Source of the DNA: Atopobiaceae bacterium UBA1367
Lineage (GTDB): Bacteria; Actinomycetota; Coriobacteriia; Coriobacteriales; Atopobiaceae
DNA length: 64,000 nt
Direction of reading: 5' to 3'
NCBI GenBank assembly: GCA_002305995.1
Contig: DBRN01000003.1
Location: forward strand, 1 to 64,000
Within the stretch, counting starts at the first letter, position 1; each line of letters begins with the position of its first letter. The notes under the pieces were generated by a model that was given only the letters and a program-made list of their open reading frames with translations, did not search any database and was not told the origin of the DNA. The position numbers were made by a program, and so were the translations under genes. This document shows, one piece after another, positions 25,149 through 32,496 of the stretch.

Positions 25149-25431
25149 CGGAAAGGAAGCGGCCGACTTGTGAGGGTCTGCCCCCTTGCCGGAAAGGAAA
25201 TTCCCGAGTTGTGAGCGATGATGTCCGACCCTGGAAAGGAAATTCCCGAGTTGTGCGAAGTCTCAGGGAGCCGATGGGGTCACAAGTCGGGTTTTTTCTT
25301 TCCGCCACCGGCGTCGACTTCGCACAACTCGGCAAAAAGCTTTCCGCCATCGGCCATAATCCCTCACAACTCGGGGATTCCCTTTCCGGCCTTGGCCCCG
25401 ACCCCTCACAACTCGGGAACTTCCTTTCCAG
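25149..25431. repeat. 42-bp periodic repeat array 1 with orientation switch
   Basis: The motif GAGTTGTG (with GGAAAGGAA about 16 bases before it) occurs in forward orientation at 25165 (GACTTGTGA), 25206 and 25248, then as the reverse complement at 25280, 25322, 25364 and 25406. Spacing is 41, 42 and then 42, 42, 42 bp. The sequence between motifs differs between units. The array fills most of the gap between the converging aldolase and rrf2-type genes. No coding frame is credible here. Confidence 0.85.
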
Positions 25432-25615
25432 AGTCGATCATCCGCGTGTCCCCGCTGATGTCCCGTCCCTGCACACGGAGTAGCCTCAGTGCTCCGTGCC
25501 ATCCCAGCGCCTCATCGCCTCAGCCATCCCGCGTTCCGTGCGCCGCGCGTACACCCTCGGCGCGGGCCGCGGGCCGCGGGCGCGGGCGGGGCGGAGACCA
25601 CGCGCGGGTCGGTCG

Positions 25616-26050
25616 CTACGCCGGGTTCTCGTCGGTCGCGGAATCGCCCACGAGGTCGGCCAGCGTCTTGCTGTCCAGATATTCGCTGGTCACCTTGCCC
25701 AGGTCGCGCCACATCCCGACAGTTGGGCACGTCTCCACGATGGGACACAGCTCGTCGTTGGTGCAGTCGAGGCAGGCGACGGGGGCCAGCGATCCCTCGG
25801 CCGCACGCAGGATCTGCCCCAAGGTCAGTTCCTCGGGCCGCCTGGTCAGGCGATACCCGCCGCCCTTGCCGCGCATGCTCTCCACGTAGCCCGCCTTGTG
25901 CATGAGGGCGATGACCTGCTCGAGGTACTTACGGGAGATGTGCTGCCGCTCGGAGACGTCACCGAGCGAGACCCAGCCTGGGTGACGCGCCAGGTCGCCC
26001 ATGGCGCGCAAGGCGTAGCGTCCCTTTGTCGAGAACATTCCCCCGGCCAT
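25616..26050 (-). CDS. Rrf2-family regulator of the SUF operon
   Basis: A 144-residue Rrf2 regulator with an N-terminal winged helix (STKGRYALRAMGDLA...ISRKYLEQVIALM...GKGGGYRL). Cysteines C93, C96, C102 and C108 in CLDCTNDELCPIVETC are placed like the Fe-S ligands of IscR/RsrR-type sensors, with one cysteine more than IscR. The ATG at 26050 begins two bases after the stop codon of sufU, so it is translated with the operon it probably controls in response to cluster supply. An internal ATG at 26038 is an alternative start. Confidence 0.9.
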   Translation of the reverse strand: MAGGMFSTKGRYALRAMGDLARHPGWVSLGDVSERQHISRKYLEQVIALMHKAGYVESMRGKGGGYRLTRRPEELTLGQILRAAEGSLAPVACLDCTNDELCPIVETCPTVGMWRDLGKVTSEYLDSKTLADLVGDSATDENPA

Positions 26051-26052
26051 GG

Positions 26053-26559
26053 CTAGGCCCCAATCCCGTCGCTGCCATGGTCGCGCTCGCAGGCTGCGGA
26101 TGCCGCCGTGTGGGCGTCGCGCGCGCCCGCGTTGTCCCGCAGCATCTCCTCGAGGGTGTGCCATGCCAGCTCGGCGCACTTGACGCGGGCGGGCATGTGC
26201 GCGATGTCGCGCAGCATGACGGCCTCGTCGAGCTCCCCAAGCATCCCCTCGTCGGTCTCCTCGCCGCGGATCATGCGGCCAAACAGCCCGCAGAGCTCGA
26301 TGGCCTGCTCGGGCGTCTTGTCCACCATGAGATCGCTCATCATGTCGGCGGATGCCTGGCTGATGGCACAGCCGCTCCCGGTGAAGGCCGCCTCCTCGAT
26401 GACGCCGTCATCGGTCAGGCGCACCGAGAAGGTGAGCTCGTCGCCACAGGAGGGATTGACCCCCTCGTGGCTCATGGTGGGATCCTCCATCTGATACTTG
26501 TAGTCGGGATGCTGCGCGTGATCCATGAACTGCGCGTTGTACAGGCCGTTAGCTGCCAT
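26053..26559 (-). CDS. sufU: SufU-type Fe-S scaffold or sulfur transfer protein
   Basis: A 168-residue NifU-like protein of the SUF pathway. Conserved Cys lie in NPSCGDEL (near residue 38), GSGCAISQASA (near 64) and RVKCAELAW (near 128), with an Asp in the first motif. Proteins of this type bind zinc and take sulfur from SufS. The tail beyond residue 145 is longer and polar. It overlaps sufS by 11 bases, as expected in a coupled sufS-sufU pair. Confidence 0.93.
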   Translation of the reverse strand: MAANGLYNAQFMDHAQHPDYKYQMEDPTMSHEGVNPSCGDELTFSVRLTDDGVIEEAAFTGSGCAISQASADMMSDLMVDKTPEQAIELCGLFGRMIRGEETDEGMLGELDEAVMLRDIAHMPARVKCAELAWHTLEEMLRDNAGARDAHTAASAACERDHGSDGIGA

Positions 26560-27817
26560 TGAACACCTGCCAGACTGACGTGAGGCCCCTCACGAGGGCG
26601 TCGATGTCGCTCTTGTCGTTGTAGAAGGCCACGCTCGCGCGGCACGTGCTCGACTCGCCCAGGTAGGCGAGGAGGGGCTGTGCGCAGTGATGACCGGCGC
26701 GGATGCACACGTCGCTCATGTCGAGGATGGACGCGACGTCATGCGGGTGGATGCCGTCCACGACGAAGGAGACGGCGCTCACGTGGCGCGTGCCCTCGGT
26801 GGGGCCCACGATGCGCACGAACCCAAGGGCGGAGAGCTCGTCGGTGAGGTAGGTCGCCAGCAGGCGCTCGCGCTCCTCGAGGGCACCCATGCCGTGTGCC
26901 TCGAGATAGTCGAGGGCCGCGTCGAACGCATAGCTGCCGGCGGCATCCTGCGTGCCCGCCTCGAACTTCTGCGGCACGGGCGCCCATACGGCGCTGGTCT
27001 CGCTGACCGAGTCTATCATCTCGCCGCCCGTGAGGAAGGGCGGCATCGCGTCGAGCAGCTCCGCCGTGCCCCACAGCACGCCGACGCCCATCGGGCCGCC
27101 CATCTTGTGGGCGGAGAAGGCTAGGAGGTCGCAACCCAGCGCGCGCACGTCGACGGGCAGGTGCGGGACGGACTGGGCGCCGTCGACGACCATCGTGGCA
27201 CCCATCTCGTGGGCACGCTCGGCGATGGCAGCGACGTCGTTCACCACGCCCAGCACGTTGGACACCTGCGTGACCGAGACGATCTTGGCGGCAGGGCCGA
27301 TCTTGGCCTCGACCTCCTCCGGCGTGATGGTGTAGTCGTCGTCGAGGTAGAGGTACACGAGGTTCGCGCCGGTCGCGGCGCACGCCTGCTGCCAGGGGAT
27401 GATGTTGGAGTGGTGCTCCATGATGGAGATGACCACGTCGTCACCGGGACCGAGGCCCACCGCCTGGGGCAGCGCGTGCGCCACCAGGTTGAGCGACTCC
27501 GACGTGTTGCGCGTGAAGACGATCTGGGAACCCTGTGGCCTGCCCGCATCGTCGACGGCGCCGATGAACGAGGCGATGTGGTTGCGCGCGTCCTCGATGG
27601 AGGCGGTGGCCTCGACCGACAGGCGATACAGGCCGCGCAGCGGGTTGGCGTTCATCGTCTCGTAGAAGGTGCGCTCGGCCGCCAGGACCTGCTCGGGGCG
27701 CTGCGAGGTCGCGGCGCTGTCGAGGAAGGTGATCCCGGGGTTCTTGGCGAGCAGCGGGAAGTCGCCCCGGTACGGGTTTGTCGCGATGCGCTCGAGCTGT
27801 GCGGCGGTCAGCATCAT
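26549..27817 (-). CDS. sufS: Cysteine desulfurase SufS
   Basis: PLP enzyme that releases sulfur from cysteine for Fe-S assembly. The 422-residue protein begins at the ATG at 27817 with AGAGGGGG upstream. ITFLDSAATSQRP, IMEHHSNIIPWQ, VVDGAQSVPH and AFSAHKMGGPMG (PLP lysine) are all present, and SSTCRASV carries the persulfide cysteine of the SufS group II enzymes. The start codon overlaps the sufD stop codon. Confidence 0.95.
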   Translation of the reverse strand: MMLTAAQLERIATNPYRGDFPLLAKNPGITFLDSAATSQRPEQVLAAERTFYETMNANPLRGLYRLSVEATASIEDARNHIASFIGAVDDAGRPQGSQIVFTRNTSESLNLVAHALPQAVGLGPGDDVVISIMEHHSNIIPWQQACAATGANLVYLYLDDDYTITPEEVEAKIGPAAKIVSVTQVSNVLGVVNDVAAIAERAHEMGATMVVDGAQSVPHLPVDVRALGCDLLAFSAHKMGGPMGVGVLWGTAELLDAMPPFLTGGEMIDSVSETSAVWAPVPQKFEAGTQDAAGSYAFDAALDYLEAHGMGALEERERLLATYLTDELSALGFVRIVGPTEGTRHVSAVSFVVDGIHPHDVASILDMSDVCIRAGHHCAQPLLAYLGESSTCRASVAFYNDKSDIDALVRGLTSVWQVFNGS

Positions 27818-28923
27818 GCCCCCCTCTGGTCGAAGCCGAGCACCTCGCCGACATCGCGGGCGACGTCGGCGCCGAGCACGGTGGCGGCGCGGGCAAGCAC
27901 GGCTGCGCGCGCCTCGTCGACAGGCGCGTGGATGGCGGCGTCGTCGAAGAGGGCGCGGGCGAACAGGCGCTCCGCCGCGGACTCGTCGAGACCGCGGGCG
28001 CCGAGGAACGCGAGCTGCTCGGGGCTGATGGCGCCGATGGACGCACCGTGGCTGCCCGCCACGTCCTCCTCGTCGCATAGGATCACCGGCAGCGTCTTGT
28101 TGACCACGTCATCGCCCGTGACCAGCACGGTCTCGATCTCGGAGCCCTCGGCGTGCTTGGCACCGTGGACGAGGTCGATGGTCTCGCGCATCGTCTTGCG
28201 GGCGGCGTCTGCGAGGATGCCGGTAGTGACGATGTCGGCACGGGTGGCCCGTCCGCGCTGGCGCACCACATGGTTGACGTCGAGGACGTCCGTGCCGCCG
28301 ACGAGGTAGCGCGCGTCGAGCTCGAGGCGCGACGAGGCGCCCGCCAGGTCACAGCAGAGGCCGAGCGCGACCTTGGACCCGCCGAGGGCATATTGGCGCA
28401 TCTCGACACGCGCCCCCTCGGCCGCGCTGATGCCAACGGCGTCGAGGTGCTGCTGGGTACCCTCGCAGGCGACGATCTCGACGATGGTCACGCGGGCGTC
28501 GCGCTCGGCGATCACGCGCAGCAGGGATGCCGACGTGTCGCCACCGCCGCCATGGGCGCAGGTCACGATCGTCGCCCGCGCGCCGGCGCGCACGAGGACG
28601 CCCGTGTCGCGGACCTCCGCCGACGAGGCGTCCACGTCCACGTAGAGGGGCTCGGCGCGCTCGTCGTCCGCACGCACCTCGACGTAGCGGGCATCGCCTG
28701 CCGCGCGGCACATCCAGGTGACGGCGTCGGCGCCGATGCCACACTCCACCCGCTCGAAGAGACGCGGCAGGCGGGCGTGGACGTCTCCTGCGAAGTACGG
28801 AGTGGGGACCTCGAGGGAGAGGTCGTTAATGCGCAGGTAGTTCCAGGTCTGCGCGGGGGGCACGTTGACGTGTGCCAGGATGGTGGTGTCGGCCTGGTCG
28901 GCCGAGATGGTCTGTGCCATCAT
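27814..28923 (-). CDS. sufD: SUF scaffold component SufD
   Basis: A 369-residue SufBD-core protein, partner of SufB and SufC in the scaffold complex. The beta-helical core includes AEGARVEMRQYALGGSKVAL and LDVNHVVRQRG, and the conserved C-terminal block SHGASIGAISPEQLAFLGAR. The start ATG at 28923 overlaps the SufB stop (ATGA). The N-terminal part is poorly conserved, as usual for SufD. Confidence 0.92.
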   Translation of the reverse strand: MMAQTISADQADTTILAHVNVPPAQTWNYLRINDLSLEVPTPYFAGDVHARLPRLFERVECGIGADAVTWMCRAAGDARYVEVRADDERAEPLYVDVDASSAEVRDTGVLVRAGARATIVTCAHGGGGDTSASLLRVIAERDARVTIVEIVACEGTQQHLDAVGISAAEGARVEMRQYALGGSKVALGLCCDLAGASSRLELDARYLVGGTDVLDVNHVVRQRGRATRADIVTTGILADAARKTMRETIDLVHGAKHAEGSEIETVLVTGDDVVNKTLPVILCDEEDVAGSHGASIGAISPEQLAFLGARGLDESAAERLFARALFDDAAIHAPVDEARAAVLARAATVLGADVARDVGEVLGFDQRGA

Positions 28924-30353
28924 CCGATCGCCCCCTCCATCTCGAGCTTGATCAGGTTGTTCATCTCGATGGCGTACTCCATGGGGAGCTCCTTGCTGAC
29001 GGGGTCGGCGAATCCGTTGACCACCATGGTGCGCGCCTCGCCCTCCGAGCAGCCCCGGCTCATGAGGTAGAGGATCGTGTCGTCCGAGATGCGCCCGATC
29101 GTGGCCTCGTGGCCCACGCTGGCGCTGCCGTTGCGCACGTCCATCGCGGGGATGGTGTCGGAGCGGCTGATGTCGTCGAGCATGAGCGAGGCGCAGCTGA
29201 CGGAGGCGCGGGCGCGGTCGGCCCGGCGGCCCACGACGATGGAGCTGCGGAAGGTGTTGACGCCGCCGTCCTTCGAGATGGACTTGGTGTCCACCGAGGC
29301 GGTGGTGTCGGGCCCGTTGAGGACGACCTTGCAGCCGGTGTCGAGGTCCTGCGTGGCCCCGGCGAAGGTGATGCCGGTGAACTCGCAGCTCGAGCGCGCG
29401 CCCTGCAGGAGGGTGGCGGGGTAGAGGTAGCTCACATGGCTGCCGAACGAGCCGGAGACCCACTCCATGGTGGCGTCGGCGCCCACCGTCGAGCGCTTGG
29501 TGTTGAGGTTGAACATGTTCTTGGACCAGTTCTCGATGGTCGAGTAGCGCAGCTTGGCGTGATCCTTGACGAAGAGCTCGACGGCACCCGCATGCAGGTT
29601 GGCCTCGTAGTACTTGGGTGCGGAGCAGCCCTCTATGAAGTGCAGGTCGGCATGCGGCTCGACGATGATGAGCGTGTGCTCGAACTGGCCGGCCCCCTGC
29701 GCGTTGAGGCGGAAGTAGCTCTGCAGCGGGTAGGGGAGCGTGACCCCCTCGGGGACGTAGACGAACGACCCGCCGCTCCACACGGCGTAGTGCAGGGCGG
29801 CGAACTTGTGGTCGCGCAGGCCGATGAGCGTGCCAAAGTACTCGTGCACGATGGGCTCGAGCTCGGGGTCGTGCAGGGCGTCCTCGATGGTGGTGTAGAT
29901 GACGCCCTGGTCGGCCACCTCCTTGCGCATGTTGTGGTAGACGATCTCGGAATCGTACTGGGCGCCGACGCCGGCAAGGCTCTCGCGCTCCGCCTCGGGG
30001 ATGCCCAGGCGCTCGAAGGTGCGCTTGATGTCATCGGGCACGTCGTCCCAGCTGTTGGCCTGCTTGGTCTGAGGGCTGACGTACGTGGAGATGTGGTCGA
30101 GGTCGAGCATCTCGATGGAGGGGCCCCAGTTGGCGGGCATCGCCATCTCCTCATAGGCGGCGAGCGCCTCGAGCCGCAGCTCGAGCATCCAGCGGGGCTC
30201 GTCCTTCCTCTCGGAGATGGCGCGCACGATGTCAGTGCTGAGCCCGTCCTCGTAGCGCTCGTAGCCCTCCTCGCTCATCCTGAAGTCGTAGAGGGAGCGG
30301 TTGATGTCATCGACCTGCGCCCGCTTGCGGGGGGTCTCGGTTGCGTCGCTCAC
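28920..30353 (-). CDS. sufB: SUF scaffold protein SufB
   Basis: A 477-residue main scaffold on which Fe-S clusters are built. The core is well conserved: YVPEGVTLPYPLQSYFR, FIEGCSAPKYYEANLHAG with the cluster-building Cys, ENWSKNMFNLNTKR and SRSDTIPAMDVRN. The start is a GTG at 30353 overlapping the sufC stop codon, with GAGG eight bases upstream. The order sufC-sufB-sufD-sufS-sufU fits Gram-positive SUF operons. Confidence 0.95.
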   Translation of the reverse strand: MSDATETPRKRAQVDDINRSLYDFRMSEEGYERYEDGLSTDIVRAISERKDEPRWMLELRLEALAAYEEMAMPANWGPSIEMLDLDHISTYVSPQTKQANSWDDVPDDIKRTFERLGIPEAERESLAGVGAQYDSEIVYHNMRKEVADQGVIYTTIEDALHDPELEPIVHEYFGTLIGLRDHKFAALHYAVWSGGSFVYVPEGVTLPYPLQSYFRLNAQGAGQFEHTLIIVEPHADLHFIEGCSAPKYYEANLHAGAVELFVKDHAKLRYSTIENWSKNMFNLNTKRSTVGADATMEWVSGSFGSHVSYLYPATLLQGARSSCEFTGITFAGATQDLDTGCKVVLNGPDTTASVDTKSISKDGGVNTFRSSIVVGRRADRARASVSCASLMLDDISRSDTIPAMDVRNGSASVGHEATIGRISDDTILYLMSRGCSEGEARTMVVNGFADPVSKELPMEYAIEMNNLIKLEMEGAIG

Positions 30354-31123
30354 TGCTGTGCCTCGGCCTTCTGCGCCAGGGCGTCCTCGAAGTGCGAGAA
30401 GCCGTGGGCGTCGATGTCGTCGATGAGCTCTGCCGGGCCGTCGGCCACCATGCGGCCGTGCACCATGACATGGGTGCGGTCGACGGTCAGCCGCTCGAGG
30501 ATGCGCGTGTTGTGCGTGATCATGAGCAGGGCGCCGTCGCACTCGGCGCGGTACGTCTCGATACCGCGGCTCACGACGGAGAGGGCGTCGACGTCGAGGC
30601 CGGAGTCGGTCTCGTCGAGGATGGCCAGCCTGGGGCGAAGCAGCAGCAGCTGCAGCATCTCGATCTTCTTCCGCTCGCCGCCGGAGAAGCCCACGTTGAG
30701 CTCGCGGGTGAGGAAGCCCTGGTCGATGTCGAGCCGCTCGGCGATCTCGCCCACGCGACGCCGGAAGGTGCGCGCGGTGGTCTTGAGCTCGGGGCGCATC
30801 TGGCAGATGGTGCGCAGGAAGCTGTACAGGGGCACGCCCGGCACCTCGACGGGGGCCTGGTACGACAGGAAGATGCCTGCCAGGGAGCGCTTGTCGGGAC
30901 CCTTGTCGGTGATGTCCTCGCCGGCGAGGGCGATGGTGCCGTCGGTGACGTGATAGGCGGGGTCGCCCATGATCACGTGGCCGAGCGTCGACTTGCCGGC
31001 CCCGTTGGGGCCCATCAGCACGTGCGTCTCGCCTGCGCCGATGGTGAGGTCGATGCCATGGAGGATGGGCTTGTCCTCGGTTCCTGCCGACAGCCCGGAG
31101 ATGGTGAGCAGCTGGTGTGACAT
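30350..31123 (-). CDS. sufC: SUF ATPase SufC
   Basis: A 257-residue ABC-type ATPase that drives the SufBCD scaffold. Walker A is MGPNGAGKSTLG (residues 37-48), the signature FSGGERKKIEMLQ, Walker B LAILDETDSGLD and the His switch MITHNTRIL. GAGAGG precedes the ATG at 31123. It is the first gene of the operon, downstream of the promoter at 31186-31214. Confidence 0.95.
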   Translation of the reverse strand: MSHQLLTISGLSAGTEDKPILHGIDLTIGAGETHVLMGPNGAGKSTLGHVIMGDPAYHVTDGTIALAGEDITDKGPDKRSLAGIFLSYQAPVEVPGVPLYSFLRTICQMRPELKTTARTFRRRVGEIAERLDIDQGFLTRELNVGFSGGERKKIEMLQLLLLRPRLAILDETDSGLDVDALSVVSRGIETYRAECDGALLMITHNTRILERLTVDRTHVMVHGRMVADGPAELIDDIDAHGFSHFEDALAQKAEAQQ

Positions 31124-31185
31124 GAGGGCCTCTCTCTTGTGCGCCCTGGTATCGGCGCTGCATGAAATCCTACTTGCCGGGAGGT

Positions 31186-31214
31186 ATTTTACCCACAAGC
31201 TGGCGGCCTTTCAA
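31186..31214 (-). promoter_or_regulatory. Promoter of the suf operon
   Basis: On the minus strand TTGAAA (31214-31209) and TAAAAT (31191-31186) are separated by exactly 17 bases, a near-consensus sigma-70-type promoter, 63 bases upstream of sufC. The Rrf2-type regulator encoded at the end of the operon may bind near here. Confidence 0.7.
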
Positions 31215-31299
31215 TGGCGTGGAGAGAAGAACACAGTCTTTTGTGGGGCCGGGACATGTGGGGCCGGGATATGCGTCACCGCGGCCTGCCCAGCCGGGT

Positions 31300-32130
31300 C
31301 TAGGCGTGCTGTGGCTCGATGAACCTCTCCAGGACCTCGGCGAAGACGCCGTCCTGGCAGCTACTCTGCGCCTGGTAGTCCGAGACGGCAACGGTGTCGG
31401 GCGTCGCGTTGGAGACCGCGATCCCTAGCCCTGCTACCTCGAGCATGGCCATGTCGTTGGCCGAGTCCCCGCAGGCGATGGTGTCGGCGATGTCGATGCC
31501 CAGGCGATCGGCCAGCTCGCGCAAGCCGGAGCCCTTGTCGACGCCCGCTGGGTTGAACTCGTAGTAGCGGCCGGAGGAGAACGTGGTGGAGAGGCCCTCG
31601 GTCAGCTCGGGAGGCATGGCGAGGGCGAGCTCGTGCAGCAGGTCGAGCCGCTCGTACACGTAAAGGCACTTGGAGAGGGGGACGTCGCGCAGGAACTCGA
31701 CGTCATCCCCCTCGAAGAGCCGCAGCTCCATGTGCCCGCGCAGGTAGTCCAGCTCGCCTTCCGTAATGCCCCAGCCCCAGGCTTCGCCGGCCTGCGTGTA
31801 GATGTGCATGCCCACGTCGCCAATGTAGGCGGCGTAGTCGAACAGGCGCCTGACCACCTCGAAGTCGATGCTGTTGCTGACGAGCGGCTCGTCCTCCCCC
31901 ACGCGGTTGATGCAGCCGCCGTTGTACGAGATGACGTAGCTGTCCCGCAGGCACTCGGGCGGCAGGGTGCGCAGGCTTTCCATGATCGACCCGTAGGCGC
32001 GCCCCGATGCGGGCACGAAGAGCACGCCCAGCTCGCGCATGCGCAGGATGGCGTCGACGTTTGCCTGCGGAACGGTATGGTCGAATCCGAGGAAGGTCTC
32101 GTCCATGTCGGTGGCCACGAGCTTGTACAT
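31300..32130 (-). CDS. HAD-superfamily Cof-type phosphatase
   Basis: A 276-residue HAD hydrolase. The nucleophile motif is VATDMDETFL (residues 4-13), motif II lies in VPASGRAYGS, the conserved Lys in PAGVDKGSGLREL and motif IV in IACGDSANDMAML. The cap domain is of the C2 (Cof) type. These enzymes dephosphorylate sugar phosphates or nucleotides; the substrate is unknown. GAGAGGG precedes the ATG. It is downstream of nothing obvious and transcribed toward the suf promoter region. Confidence 0.9.
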   Translation of the reverse strand: MYKLVATDMDETFLGFDHTVPQANVDAILRMRELGVLFVPASGRAYGSIMESLRTLPPECLRDSYVISYNGGCINRVGEDEPLVSNSIDFEVVRRLFDYAAYIGDVGMHIYTQAGEAWGWGITEGELDYLRGHMELRLFEGDDVEFLRDVPLSKCLYVYERLDLLHELALAMPPELTEGLSTTFSSGRYYEFNPAGVDKGSGLRELADRLGIDIADTIACGDSANDMAMLEVAGLGIAVSNATPDTVAVSDYQAQSSCQDGVFAEVLERFIEPQHA

Positions 32131-32423
32131 GAGGTGCCCTCTCTTTGGGGGAATGTGACCATGATACCGGAAGCCATGCAGGCGGCGAGACCTGCGCATG
32201 TCGTGTCGGCTGACGGGGGTGGCGCGAAGCCCGGCGTGTGGCGCTGAACATGCCACGGTGGGCTCGGATGTGGATGCCGCCACGGTTACGGCTCCTGCAG
32301 GACGGCGCGCCCCCGGGGCGCCATGGTGGGAGAACCTGGTCTCAGACGCGTGCTGTGTGGTGCCGACAGTGGCAGCGGGGGAGCAGGTTGTTACAAAACA
32401 GCACTCACTCGTTGCGAGGCCTG
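32131..32423. other. Divergent spacer without recognised feature
   Basis: About 290 bases between the HAD phosphatase gene and the promoter at 32424. I see no conserved element. A GGCGCGCCCCCGGGGCGCC-like palindrome near 32301 is the only structure. Confidence 0.4.
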
Positions 32424-32452
32424 TTGCCATCGAGTGCCCTTCAAATTACAAT
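32424..32452 (+). promoter_or_regulatory. Promoter of secreted beta-helix protein gene
   Basis: TTGCCA (32424-32429), a 17-base spacer and TACAAT (32447-32452) form a good promoter 45 bases before the ATG. Confidence 0.65.
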
Positions 32453-32496
32453 TTCCCCGAGATGTTCAGATTACAAGAAAGGCATATGAAGAGCAT

